A stretch of 64,000 bases of DNA from Acidimicrobiia bacterium (GTDB lineage Bacteria > Actinomycetota > Acidimicrobiia > Spongiisociales > Spongiisociaceae). The DNA is taken from NCBI GenBank assembly GCA_003229305.1, contig QIDH01000057.1, positions 1 to 64,000 on the forward strand, read 5' to 3'. This document shows, piece after piece, positions 1-8,452 of the stretch. Each line of letters begins with the position of its first letter. Within the stretch, counting starts at the first letter, position 1. The position numbers and the translations under genes were made by a program. A model generated the notes under the pieces. It saw only the letters and a list, made by a program, of their open reading frames with translations, was not told the DNA's origin and did no database searches.

Positions 1-10
1 AAATATGTAC

Positions 11-39
11 TTGACGCCATATGGGTGTCATCACATACT
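11..39 (+). promoter_or_regulatory. Promoter with overlapping dyad ahead of the Xre gene
   Basis: A -35 box TTGACG (11-16) and a -10 box CATACT (34-39) are 17 nt apart. An inverted repeat with arms TGACGCC (12-18) and GGTGTCA (24-30), one mismatch, covers the -35 box and part of the spacer. This is a natural place for an autorepressor such as the Xre protein encoded just downstream. Function is inferred. Confidence 0.6.
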
Positions 40-66
40 GAATCCGGATAGGCAAGGAGAAGCGAT

Positions 67-369
67 ATGGCCACGAAGGGCCGCATCCTTGATGAGTACA
101 TCGCAAAGTACCGGACGACGGCGCCTCCGGAGGAAGTTGCGGTGTTCGACGGCTACGTCGATCACTTCAGTCTCGCCGGCCAGATCCTGGAGGCACGCAA
201 GAGGGCGGGCCTGACTCAAACCGACCTAGCGGCACTGACAGGAATCGGTCAGAGCGAGATCAGCCGAATAGAACGCGGCAACGGTAACCCAACTCAAGAA
301 ACCCTCTCCAAGATCGGTCGCGCCGTCAACAAGCGCCTGGCCTTCGTAGACTTTTCTCCTCCAGCCTGA
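67..369 (+). CDS. Xre-family HTH regulator, antitoxin-like
   Basis: This 100-residue protein has a Cro/C1-type helix-turn-helix at about residues 38-92 (GLTQTDLAALTGIGQSEISR core), preceded by a short N-terminal extension. The size and C-terminal HTH placement resemble HigA/RelB-like antitoxins of type II toxin-antitoxin systems. The ATG follows an AGGAGA ribosome site. No toxin lies downstream; a partner, if any, would be upstream of the window edge, but a complete promoter sits directly ahead of this gene, so it can be expressed alone. It probably binds the dyad in its own promoter. A plain transcriptional regulator without a toxin remains possible. Confidence 0.8.
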   Translation: MATKGRILDEYIAKYRTTAPPEEVAVFDGYVDHFSLAGQILEARKRAGLTQTDLAALTGIGQSEISRIERGNGNPTQETLSKIGRAVNKRLAFVDFSPPA

Positions 370-597
370 GGATCGCCCTGGAACCGGTCAGGGCTCAACT
401 CGGTCAGAGGCACCGTCCGACTGTCGGCTCAGAGACGCATGACCGTCGATGCCGACACAGGGTCCAACATCTCGGACGTCCTTCTCCCACTCCTCGAGCC
501 GCCAAGACAATCCGACTTCCGACCGTCTTCCGAAGGCGCCGAAACCCTCTGATCTGGCTTCACGCGGCAGAGCTCATTGGTCATTGGTCCCATCCCA

Positions 598-1572
598 TTA
601 GCGCGGAACTGTGACCACGACTTTGCCCTTGGCGTGGCCTTCTTCGAGGTACCGCATCGCTTCGGAAAGTTCGCTCAATGGGTATGTCCGGTCGATGACG
701 GGTGTGATTTCGCCGGCTTCGACGAGCTCCTTGAGGACTACCAGATCCGCCTGTTCCACTTTCGCCAGCATCGGGGTCATCGTCTGGCTCCTGAACACCG
801 AGGACAACAACACTTTGAGAATCCCTGTGAGCGGACCGATCCAGTCGCCCATGCCAATGGCCCCGCACATCACATAGACCCCGTTGGTGGTCAAGGCCCC
901 CCGGTAGCTTCGCAACGATTGGGTGCCGACCAGATCGAAGATCACGTCGTAACGTCGCCCGTTGGTGGTGAAGTCCTCGGTGGCGTAGTCAATGACGTGG
1001 TCTGCGCCGATCGAGCGAACCATCTCGAGATTGGCAGTGCTGCAGACCGCAGTGACCACGGCCCCGAACGACTTGGCGATCTGCACCGCGAAGGTCCCCA
1101 CCCCTCCAGACGCTCCGTTGATCAGGACCTTGTGCCCCCGCTCGGTCCGACCCTTGTCACGGATTCCTTGGAGGGCGGTCAGGCCTGCAAGAGGTACCGC
1201 CGCGGCTTGTTCGAAGGACAAATTGGTTGGCTTCAGAGCTATCCGGTCCGCCGGAACGCACACATACTCGGCGAAGCTCTGCTTGACCTCGCCAAACACT
1301 TCGTCACCGGCGCGAAATTGCGTCACGTTCTTGCCGACCTCCTCGATCCGTCCGGCCATGTCGGCGCCTTGGATCTTGGCCTTCGGTTTGAGTAGACCCG
1401 CTTGGCTGCGCACCAGGTACGGTTTGCCTCTCATCATGTGCCAGTCGTACGGGTTGACTGATACCGCCTCGACTCGTACCAGCACGTCGTCGTGCCCAAC
1501 TTCGGGCTTGTCGGCCTCCAGGAGTTCGAGCACGTCCGGTGGACCGTACTTGTACTGAACGATCGCTTTCAT
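598..1572 (-). CDS. MDR-family NAD(P)-dependent oxidoreductase (quinone oxidoreductase-like)
   Basis: This 324-residue medium-chain dehydrogenase/reductase has a GroES-like N-terminal domain and a Rossmann domain with the nucleotide loop GASGGVG near residue 154. It lacks the four-cysteine structural zinc lobe, placing it with zinc-independent quinone or enoyl reductases that use NADPH. The substrate cannot be told from sequence. It is transcribed divergently from the TetR gene, from a promoter holding the same operator motif found at the efflux genes. It is therefore probably co-induced with drug export, perhaps to reduce the inducing compound; that role is inference. Confidence 0.85.
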   Translation of the reverse strand: MKAIVQYKYGPPDVLELLEADKPEVGHDDVLVRVEAVSVNPYDWHMMRGKPYLVRSQAGLLKPKAKIQGADMAGRIEEVGKNVTQFRAGDEVFGEVKQSFAEYVCVPADRIALKPTNLSFEQAAAVPLAGLTALQGIRDKGRTERGHKVLINGASGGVGTFAVQIAKSFGAVVTAVCSTANLEMVRSIGADHVIDYATEDFTTNGRRYDVIFDLVGTQSLRSYRGALTTNGVYVMCGAIGMGDWIGPLTGILKVLLSSVFRSQTMTPMLAKVEQADLVVLKELVEAGEITPVIDRTYPLSELSEAMRYLEEGHAKGKVVVTVPR

Positions 1573-1656
1573 CGGACTTTCCCATGGTTCTTTGCGGTGC
1601 GGCCGTGGGCGGTGGGGAATACCCCATACAGTGCATACGTTGTAAGCATATGCGGT

Positions 1657-1685
1657 AAGTTACATGTACACCGTAAGTTCGTCAA
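1657..1685 (-). promoter_or_regulatory. TetR-controlled promoter of the MDR oxidoreductase gene
   Basis: Read on the minus strand, TTGACG (1685-1680) and TAACTT (1662-1657) are 17 nt apart. The spacer reads AACTTACGGTGTACATG, differing at one position from the spacer of the ABC-exporter promoter at 2492-2508. A TTAC-N9-GTAA dyad bridges spacer and -10 box. A repressor bound here would block polymerase, as is usual for TetR proteins. Confidence 0.75.
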
Positions 1686-1712
1686 GGGCGAGGCGTGCAG
1701 GGCTTCGTAGGG

Positions 1713-1728
1713 CTTACGTTGTACGATG
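1713..1728 (+). promoter_or_regulatory. Operator copy ahead of the TetR gene
   Basis: CTTACGTTGTACGATG matches the core of the motif found at the other efflux promoters (CTTACGCTGTACATG). A possible -10 box TACGAT (1722-1727) lies inside it, and the ribosome site of the tetR gene follows at 1742. This suggests autoregulation. No good -35 box was found. Confidence 0.55.
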
Positions 1729-1747
1729 TGCTCAAGAGCCCGGAGGA

Positions 1748-2437
1748 ATGATGGGTACCCAAGTCGAGACAACCGCAGCGCCGCGGATCCCTTTGACCAG
1801 GCAACGGGTGCTGAGTGGCGCGATCGTGCTTGCCGACCAAGAGGGGCTCGAGGCCCTCAGCATGCGTCGGCTTGGCCAGGAGCTCGGCGTCGAGGCGATG
1901 TCGCTCTATAACCATGTCGCCAACAAGGAAGACATCCTCGACGGTATGGTCGATGCCATCGTAGGCGAGATCGACTTGTCGAACGGCGGGACCGATTGGA
2001 AGTCCTCGATGCGTCGACGGGCGTTGGCGGCCCGTGAAGTCATGGTTCGCCATGATTGGGCGTCAGGCGTGATCGAGTCGAGAACCAACATTTCCCCGGC
2101 GATGATGACCTATATGGAGTCGACGCTCGGCATATTCGTGGACGGGGGGTTCTCGATGGATCTCGCCCACCATGCGATGCACGCCATCGGCAGTCGGCTC
2201 TTGGGATTCACTCAGTCGTTGTTCGATGAGCAAGCGGACTCTCCGGCCAGCCCTGAGGAAGCAGCGATCCTCGCCCAGCAGATGACGGCGGAGTTCCCGA
2301 ATATCAGTGCGTTGGTCATGGAGATCACCCACGACGAAGACTCAACCGTCGGTGAGGGTTGCGACGACGACGTCGAATTTGTTTTTGCGCTTGATCTGAT
2401 CCTGGATGGCCTGGATCGCCTGAAGGAATCAGCCTGA
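1748..2437 (+). CDS. TetR-family repressor of the adjacent efflux genes
   Basis: This is a 229-residue TetR-type regulator with an N-terminal HTH (MRRLGQELGVEAMSLYNHV, helices 2-3) followed by a ligand-binding domain of the tetracycline-repressor type. A GGAGG site lies at 1742-1746, so the start is ATG 1748 or ATG 1751. A start further upstream would run through the operator at 1713-1728 and is unlikely. It sits between a divergent oxidoreductase gene and a downstream ABC/MMPL exporter set, all of whose promoters carry a common motif. It probably releases DNA on binding a lipophilic drug-like ligand; the ligand is unknown. Confidence 0.88.
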   Translation: MMGTQVETTAAPRIPLTRQRVLSGAIVLADQEGLEALSMRRLGQELGVEAMSLYNHVANKEDILDGMVDAIVGEIDLSNGGTDWKSSMRRRALAAREVMVRHDWASGVIESRTNISPAMMTYMESTLGIFVDGGFSMDLAHHAMHAIGSRLLGFTQSLFDEQADSPASPEEAAILAQQMTAEFPNISALVMEITHDEDSTVGEGCDDDVEFVFALDLILDGLDRLKESA

Positions 2438-2485
2438 TCCGATCTACCAAGGTGCTAACCAGCAATGGGGCGCGTGTCTTTCACC

Positions 2486-2514
2486 TTGACAAACTTACGC
2501 TGTACATGTAATTT
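2486..2514 (+). promoter_or_regulatory. TetR-controlled promoter of the ABC exporter
   Basis: TTGACA (2486-2491) and TAATTT (2509-2514) are 17 nt apart, close to the sigma-A consensus. The spacer AACTTACGCTGTACATG is nearly identical to that of the divergent oxidoreductase promoter, and TTAC-N9-GTAA forms the dyad. This is one of the strongest promoters visible in the window. Confidence 0.8.
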
Positions 2515-2524
2515 GTCCAAAATC

Positions 2525-2537
2525 CTTACGTAGTAAG
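2525..2537 (+). promoter_or_regulatory. Second operator dyad in the ABC exporter leader
   Basis: CTTACGTAGTAAG has perfect 5-bp arms (CTTAC/GTAAG) around GTA and lies just past the expected transcription start. A near copy, CTTACATAGTAA, is found at the MMPL promoter (4494-4505). It may let a second TetR dimer bind. Confidence 0.6.
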
Positions 2538-2645
2538 TTCTACGAGGCGGCATATTGCTCGCCTTGCCGTGCCAAACAGACAAGTGAGCAAGCCATGGAG
2601 GCACCCAGGATTGGTCTGCTCCGGCTCCAGAAATGGAAGACCCCA

Positions 2646-3638
2646 ATGAAACCCATGATCGAAGCACGCAGCCTCTCGAAGCGATACGGAGAAGTGATCG
2701 CCTTGGACGGCCTGGACCTGAGCGTTCCCGAGGGGACGATTCTCGGGCTGCTCGGCCCAAATGGTGCCGGCAAGACCACGGCTGTGTCAATCCTGACAAC
2801 CCTCCTCGTGCCGGACTCCGGGACAGCCACAGTGGCAGGCGCAGATATACTGGCGTCGCCCCGTGAAGTGAGGAAGAACATCGGGTTGTCCGGCCAATAT
2901 GCGGCTGTGGACGAGCATCTCACCGGTTTCGAAAATCTCGACATGATCGCGAGGCTGTACCATCTCGGGAGACAGCGGTCGAAGTCCAGGGCCCGCGAGT
3001 TGCTCGAGAGGTTCGACCTCGCCGATGCGGCCGATCGGCCCGTCAAGACGTATTCAGGGGGCATGCGTCGGCGCCTCGACCTGGCCGGCGCCCTCGTGGC
3101 TGAAGCACCAGTCCTCTTCCTGGACGAGCCGACCACCGGACTGGACCCGCGCAGCCGCACAGAACTGTGGTCCATTGTCCGCGAGCTGGTCAACCAAGGC
3201 AGGACATGCTTGCTGACCACTCAATATATGGAAGAAGCGGACCAATTAGCAGACGACATCCTGGTGATCGACCATGGTCATGAGATCGCCCATGGCACGG
3301 CCGACGAACTCAAGATGATGGTTGGAGGAGAGCGGATTGCGCTTTCCCTGCAATCGGACGCAAGCATGGATGATGCCAGGGCAGTGTTGATCCGATACTC
3401 GGTCGGCGAACTCCACGTGCAGGGACGATCGGTCACGGCGCCCATCTCGGGCGGCGCAGCGACACTCACTGAAGTGCTCAGGGCTCTCGACTCTGAGGGA
3501 GTCAAGCTGCGAGATGTCGGCCTTCGCAGGCCAACCCTGGACGACGTTTTCCTTTCGCTCACGGGTCGGGTGGCTCGAACCGACGACGAGGAGACAGACA
3601 TTTCCGAACAAGGCGTCGCTCTCGAGGAGGCCTCCTGA
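2646..3638 (+). CDS. DrrA-like drug-export ABC transporter ATPase
   Basis: This is the ATP-binding subunit of an ABC-2 type exporter. Walker A GPNGAGKTT, signature YSGGMRRRLDLAG and Walker B LFLDEPTTGLD are all intact, and the C-terminal LRRPTLDDVFLSLTG block is typical of daunorubicin-resistance DrrA proteins. Start codons at 2595, 2646 and 2655 are possible. 2646 is preferred because GGAAG precedes it by 7 nt and the domain begins at once; it gives 330 residues. The stop overlaps the permease start by one base, so the two are translationally coupled. Expression should be repressed by the adjacent TetR protein. Confidence 0.9.
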   Translation: MKPMIEARSLSKRYGEVIALDGLDLSVPEGTILGLLGPNGAGKTTAVSILTTLLVPDSGTATVAGADILASPREVRKNIGLSGQYAAVDEHLTGFENLDMIARLYHLGRQRSKSRARELLERFDLADAADRPVKTYSGGMRRRLDLAGALVAEAPVLFLDEPTTGLDPRSRTELWSIVRELVNQGRTCLLTTQYMEEADQLADDILVIDHGHEIAHGTADELKMMVGGERIALSLQSDASMDDARAVLIRYSVGELHVQGRSVTAPISGGAATLTEVLRALDSEGVKLRDVGLRRPTLDDVFLSLTGRVARTDDEETDISEQGVALEEAS

Positions 3639-4444
3639 TGGACAACATCAAGTTCGCGCTCGCTGATGGGGTCGTGATCGCCAAGCGGAACGTCATCAAG
3701 ATCAAGCGGGTACCAGAGCTGTTGGTGTCCGTGCTTATCTCGCCGATCATCTTTGTATTGCTTTTTGCCTACGTCTTTGGGAGTTCAATCGAGATTCAGG
3801 GTGGCTCCTATCGAGAATTCTTGATCAGCGGCATTTTCGCAATGAACCTGACATTTTCGGCGACGTTGACGGGAGCCGGGCTCGCCGAAGACATGCAGAA
3901 AGGCATCATCGACAGGTTCCGCTCACTTCCCATGTCGCGCTCAGCGGTGGTTTTCGGTAGGACGGGAAGCGATGTGATCTACAACGTGCTCTCGCTGATC
4001 ATCATGTCGATCACCGGTTTCGTCGTTGGTTGGCGGATCCACAATGGGTTGGGCAAGGCCATCCTCGGGTTCGGTCTTCTGTTGCTGTTTGCCTATGCAA
4101 TGTCCTGGATCATGGCATACGTAGGGCTTCTGGTACCAAGCCCAGAAGTTGTCAGCAATGCGTCGTTCATGGTCATTTTTCCCTTGAGCTTCATCGCCAA
4201 CACATTTGTACCTGCCGAAAACCTGCCGACCCCGCTGCGAGTGTTCGCAGAGTGGAATCCCGTCTCGTCCGTAACCCAGGCATCGCGGGAGTTCTTTGGC
4301 AACATCCCTATTGGTACCCCGGATCCGACCGCCTGGCCGCTTCAAAATCCTGCCGTGTACACAGTGATCTGGGTTGCGATCATCATCGCCATATTCGCCC
4401 CGCTCGCGGTACGCCGATACAAACTTGCGCCGACAAAATCGTGA
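3638..4444 (+). CDS. DrrB-like ABC-2 membrane permease
   Basis: This 268-residue integral membrane protein has about six hydrophobic helices and the ABC-2 permease layout of DrrB. A cytoplasmic N-terminus (to about residue 25) is followed by a first helix containing LLVSVLISPIIFVLLFAYVF, and NTFVPAENLPTPLRVFAEWN lies before the last helices. It forms the channel for the ATPase encoded immediately upstream (stop and start share one base, TGATG). The exported substrate is unknown. Homologues move anthracyclines, lipids or other hydrophobic compounds out of the cell. Confidence 0.9.
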   Translation: MDNIKFALADGVVIAKRNVIKIKRVPELLVSVLISPIIFVLLFAYVFGSSIEIQGGSYREFLISGIFAMNLTFSATLTGAGLAEDMQKGIIDRFRSLPMSRSAVVFGRTGSDVIYNVLSLIIMSITGFVVGWRIHNGLGKAILGFGLLLLFAYAMSWIMAYVGLLVPSPEVVSNASFMVIFPLSFIANTFVPAENLPTPLRVFAEWNPVSSVTQASREFFGNIPIGTPDPTAWPLQNPAVYTVIWVAIIIAIFAPLAVRRYKLAPTKS

Positions 4445-4454
4445 TGACCCTGGG

Positions 4455-4505
4455 TTGACAATTCCAAATCGCCCACCTAACTTACGCCGTACACTTACAT
4501 AGTAA
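4455..4505 (+). promoter_or_regulatory. TetR-controlled promoter of the MMPL exporter
   Basis: TTGACA (4455-4460) and TAACTT (4478-4483) are 17 nt apart. The operator AACTTACGCCGTACA starts inside the -10 box, and the second element CTTACATAGTAA (4494-4505) follows. Both elements recur at the ABC promoter, so the two exporters are probably derepressed together. Confidence 0.75.
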
Positions 4506-4548
4506 ACCATTGTTTCAAGAAATCTCGAACAGAATCTGAGGAGAACAA

Positions 4549-6789
4549 ATGTCACATGCGCTCTATCGACTGGGTCGATTCGCTGCCCGTCGTCCGTGGA
4601 CCGTGATCGGTACTTGGGTTCTCGTCGCTGTAGTGGTGCTCGGTTCTTCTGCACTCTTCGGCCGTGAGTTAGAGGACTCCTTCGAAGTCCCTGGATTGGA
4701 CTCCCAGGACGCCGTCGATCTGCTGACCGCCGCACAGTCCGATCGAGCGGGTTTGACAGCCCAGGTTGTGGTTACGCCACTCGATGAGGGAGCGACGTTC
4801 TTCGACTCCGCTCAGGCGCAGTCCGCATTGCGAGACGTCCAGGAGCTGGCCGCCTCACTTCCCAACGTTCTGGGCACCACCGACCCGGCAGGCGCGTTGG
4901 CGCAAGGGCCAGAGGCTGCGGTGATGAGCGGGTCTGTTTCGCCAGACGGTCGTGTTGCGTTGATCGGTCTCCAGTATCCCGTGATCCAAGACTTGGACCC
5001 TATCGACCTGGACAACTTCAAGGAGTTCGGCGATGAAGCCAGGGTGGGATCACCGCTCCAAGTCGAACTGCGCGGAGACTTGTTCTTCTCTTTCGAAGAA
5101 CCCCAGACGGGAACTGGTGAGATGCTCGGCCTGATCACCGCCGTAATCATCTTACTTCTGGCCTTCGGATCGCTGATTGCGATGGGCCTGCCGGTCGGGA
5201 TGGCGATCTTCGGCCTGACCCTGGGCATCAGCGCCATGTCGCTGATCACATACCTGGTCGACATTCCAAGCTTTGCTCCTCAGATGGGCAGCATGATCGG
5301 CTTGGGTGTCGGCATCGACTACGCGCTTTTTCTGGTCACAAGACATCGTGAGTTCTTGGCGAGAGGCATGACCGTCGAGGAGTCGGTGGGCCGAGCAGTG
5401 GCAACCGGTGGTCAAGCAGTGATCTTTGCCGGAGGCACAGTCGTAATCGCGATTCTCGGGCTGGCGGTCGCCGGGGTTCCGTTCTTGACTGCTGCCGGAA
5501 TTTCAACTTCCGTCATCGTTCTGATCATGGTGGTCGCTTCCGTGACCCTGCTTCCCGCCTTCCTTGGTCTCGCAGGGCATTGGATCAACCGGCTGGGAAT
5601 CAGACGACACAAAGGTGCAGATGGACGAACCATCGGCGCCGGCTGGGAGCGATGGGTCGAACACGTGGCCGCAAACGCGTGGGCGTACGCCATCGGTGTG
5701 ACAGTGTTCCTGTTGGTCCTGACTGCTCCGGTCCTGGCGCTTCGTCTTGGTTTCCCGGATGACGGCACCCTGCCGGACACGCGGACAGAACGTAGGGCGT
5801 ATGACCTCGTGGCTGATGGTTTCGGTCCTGGCATCAACGGCCCATTGGTCATCGCAATCGACATCTCCGAAGACGCGAGCGTGATCGAACCTTTGGTAAG
5901 GGCGATTGCGGGCGATTCCGGAATTGCGGCTGTCGCGCCCCCTGAGATCAACGTTGAAGCCGGCGTCGCAACTGTGATCGCCTTTCCGACCACTTCTCCT
6001 CAGGACGAAGCGACTCTCGAGACCATCAAGAGGCTGCGGGCCGACGTGTTCCCCCCACTGCTCGACCAGAGTCCAGCCAAGGCCCATGTTGGAGGAGCGA
6101 CGGCGAGCTTCGCCGACATCGGCGACAAGGTCAACGGTCGGCTGCTCGTGTTCATCGCCGCGGTGATTGCCCTGTCGTTCGTATTGCTGGTTGTGGTGTT
6201 CAGGTCGATTCTGGTGCCTCTGAAAGCTGCGGTTCTCAACCTGCTCAGCATCGGCGCCGCCTACGGAGTGTTGGTCATGGTTTTCCAATGGGGTTGGGGC
6301 AAGAGCCTCATCGGGTTGGAAGCCACCGTCCCGATCGTGTCCTTTATTCCGATGTTCATGTTCGCGATCCTGTTCGGTTTGTCCATGGACTACGAAGTGT
6401 TTCTGCTGTCGAGAGTTCGCGAGGAGTACCTCCTAACCGGTGACAACGACCGTTCCGTGGTGCATGGCATAGCCAGCACCGCGAGGGTCATCACGTCTGC
6501 CGCTCTGATCATGATTTCGGTCTTCCTCGGATTTGTGCTTGGAGACGATCCGATAATCAAGATGATGGGCCTCGGTCTAGCAGTTGCGATCTTTGTAGAC
6601 GCCACGATCGTACGAGTGGTCCTTGTGCCGGCCACGATGAAACTGATGGGCGATGCCAACTGGTGGATCCCCGGTTGGCTCGACCGGCTGTTGCCAACCA
6701 TCGACATCGAGGGTGAGGCAGGCTTGCCTGAACCCGATATGGAAAAAGATCTCGACCCGGACGCCGACAAACAAGGAGCTCTGGTCTAG
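4549..6789 (+). CDS. MMPL-family RND transporter
   Basis: This 746-residue RND-superfamily protein has the MMPL two-fold repeat. Each half has one helix, a large extracytoplasmic loop and a bundle of about five helices. The first bundle holds GLGVGIDYALFLVTRHREF and the second FGLSMDYEVFLLSRVREEY, the Asp-Tyr pairs used for proton coupling. Proteins of this family export lipids, glycolipids or drugs using the proton gradient. The ATG has a GAGGAG site 6 nt upstream. The length is shorter than mycobacterial MmpL3-type proteins and fits the smaller MMPL drug/lipid exporters. Control by the shared TetR operator suggests a detoxification role. Confidence 0.9.
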   Translation: MSHALYRLGRFAARRPWTVIGTWVLVAVVVLGSSALFGRELEDSFEVPGLDSQDAVDLLTAAQSDRAGLTAQVVVTPLDEGATFFDSAQAQSALRDVQELAASLPNVLGTTDPAGALAQGPEAAVMSGSVSPDGRVALIGLQYPVIQDLDPIDLDNFKEFGDEARVGSPLQVELRGDLFFSFEEPQTGTGEMLGLITAVIILLLAFGSLIAMGLPVGMAIFGLTLGISAMSLITYLVDIPSFAPQMGSMIGLGVGIDYALFLVTRHREFLARGMTVEESVGRAVATGGQAVIFAGGTVVIAILGLAVAGVPFLTAAGISTSVIVLIMVVASVTLLPAFLGLAGHWINRLGIRRHKGADGRTIGAGWERWVEHVAANAWAYAIGVTVFLLVLTAPVLALRLGFPDDGTLPDTRTERRAYDLVADGFGPGINGPLVIAIDISEDASVIEPLVRAIAGDSGIAAVAPPEINVEAGVATVIAFPTTSPQDEATLETIKRLRADVFPPLLDQSPAKAHVGGATASFADIGDKVNGRLLVFIAAVIALSFVLLVVVFRSILVPLKAAVLNLLSIGAAYGVLVMVFQWGWGKSLIGLEATVPIVSFIPMFMFAILFGLSMDYEVFLLSRVREEYLLTGDNDRSVVHGIASTARVITSAALIMISVFLGFVLGDDPIIKMMGLGLAVAIFVDATIVRVVLVPATMKLMGDANWWIPGWLDRLLPTIDIEGEAGLPEPDMEKDLDPDADKQGALV

Positions 6790-6847
6790 CTCGCCTTCAT
6801 GCGAGGGCTGATTAGCCTTGGAAGGCCAGACAGGTCGGAGGGCGGAA

Positions 6848-8452
6848 TTGGCTGATGCGCCTTGGTGGAAGAGCGCCGTCATCTACCAGATCTACCCACG
6901 TTCGTTCATGGATTCGAACGGTGACGGTGTTGGAGATCTTGCGGGCATCACGAGCAAGATCGACTACCTGGTGGACACGCTTGGCATAGACGCGATTTGG
7001 ATCTCGCCGTTCTTCAATTCACCAATGGCGGATTTCGGATACGACGTTTCCGACTACACGGGTGTTGATCCGCTCTTTGGTGACCTCGACGCCTTCGATT
7101 CCCTCGTGGCCCGCTGTCGGGAGCGGGGGCTGCGCCTGATCATCGACTGGGTGCCGAACCATTCTTCGTCCGAACATCCATGGTTCGTCGAGTCGAAGTC
7201 CTCACGCGACAATCCAAAGCGAGACTGGTACACCTGGGCGGATCCGGCTCCGGACGGTGGCCCGCCAAACAACTGGATCGCAGTGTTCGGAGGTCCGGCC
7301 TGGGAGTACGACGATTCCACCGGTCAGTACTATTTGCACAGTTTCTTGGCGAGCCAACCTGACCTGAACTGGCGAAACCAGGGCCTCAAATCCGCCATGC
7401 TCGATACGCTCGCGTTCTGGCTAGACCGGGGCGTGGACGGGTTCCGGATGGACGTGGTGCACTTCGCGATGAAGGACCCCGAACTGGCGGACAATCCGGT
7501 GCTCGACCAACCTGAGACCGGCTACAAGTCGCTCGGCAACGAGTACGACAGGTTGGTGCACGCCAACGACCGAGGCCACCCAGACATCCATCCGATGCTC
7601 CGTGAGGTGCGTTCCATCCTCGACCGGGCAGAGGCCGAATCTGGATCGGCCAAGTATTCGCTTGGGGAAATCCATTTGCTCGACTGGAACGAGTGGGCCT
7701 CGTACTACGGGGCAGACAACGACGAACTGCACATGCCATACAACTTTGCATTCGTCAATGGTCCGTGGACGGCGCAATGGGCCAGGAACAACGTTGAAGA
7801 GCTTGAGGCCGCCCTGCCGGAAGGCGCATGGCCGAACTACGTGCTCTCCAACCATGACGAACACCGGCTGGTGGCGCGCCTGGGGTGGGATCGTTCGGCG
7901 CTTGCGATCTTGATGCTGCTCACCCTGCGGGGCACTCCGACCATCTATTACGGCGACGAGGTCGGAATGCTTCAGGCCGATATTCCACCCGAACGCCAGC
8001 AGGATCCGTGGGGTCAACGAGTTGCCGAGTTGGGCCGAGATGGTGAACGAACCCCAATGCAATGGGATGCGACGCCAGAGGCCGGTTTTACCAAACCGGG
8101 AGTCGAACCCTGGCTGCCGATCGTCGATCCGGATGGGTTGCACAATGTGGCTGCGCAACTCGACGATCCAAACAGTCGCCTCGAGTTCTACAGACGCCTC
8201 CTGGCGATCCGCAAGACATCGTCTGCGTTGCAACTAGGCGACTACCAAACGATCCACGTCGTTCCAGACGAGGTGTTTGCCTACCGACGCAGCTATGGCC
8301 ACGAGGTCGTGGAGATCTATCTGAATATGGGGCAGTCTCCTGTCGACGTCGTCGCCGAGGGATCCCTTCTGGTCAGTACCGATCGGGCTCGATCAGGCGC
8401 CGTTCGAAACCCGACTCTCGCTGGCCTCGAGGCCATCGCGATCATCCCGTGA
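6848..8452 (+). CDS. GH13 alpha-glucosidase (oligo-1,6-glucosidase type)
   Basis: This is a 534-residue glycoside hydrolase family 13 enzyme that removes glucose from alpha-glucosides. It is a complete TIM barrel with conserved regions DWVPNH, GFRMDVVHF (nucleophile Asp near 202), GEIHLLD (acid/base Glu near 274) and SNHDEHR (transition-state Asp near 337), then a C-terminal beta domain. The start is TTG 6848, with GGAGGG 5 nt upstream; another TTG at 6818 lacks a site. There is no signal peptide, so it acts in the cytoplasm, fitting with malQ elsewhere in the window in glycogen or maltodextrin use. Its 3' end overlaps the converging kinase gene by about 60 bp. Confidence 0.9.
   Translation: MADAPWWKSAVIYQIYPRSFMDSNGDGVGDLAGITSKIDYLVDTLGIDAIWISPFFNSPMADFGYDVSDYTGVDPLFGDLDAFDSLVARCRERGLRLIIDWVPNHSSSEHPWFVESKSSRDNPKRDWYTWADPAPDGGPPNNWIAVFGGPAWEYDDSTGQYYLHSFLASQPDLNWRNQGLKSAMLDTLAFWLDRGVDGFRMDVVHFAMKDPELADNPVLDQPETGYKSLGNEYDRLVHANDRGHPDIHPMLREVRSILDRAEAESGSAKYSLGEIHLLDWNEWASYYGADNDELHMPYNFAFVNGPWTAQWARNNVEELEAALPEGAWPNYVLSNHDEHRLVARLGWDRSALAILMLLTLRGTPTIYYGDEVGMLQADIPPERQQDPWGQRVAELGRDGERTPMQWDATPEAGFTKPGVEPWLPIVDPDGLHNVAAQLDDPNSRLEFYRRLLAIRKTSSALQLGDYQTIHVVPDEVFAYRRSYGHEVVEIYLNMGQSPVDVVAEGSLLVSTDRARSGAVRNPTLAGLEAIAIIP

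Noticed and set aside
577-1395. Long plus-strand open frame opposite the MDR oxidoreductase gene
   Set aside because: It is a high-GC antisense shadow. The minus-strand frame has clear family motifs, and this one has none.
6789-6806. CTCGC-CTTCAT-GCGAG hairpin after the MMPL gene as terminator
   Set aside because: Only five base pairs and no U-tract. It is too weak to call.
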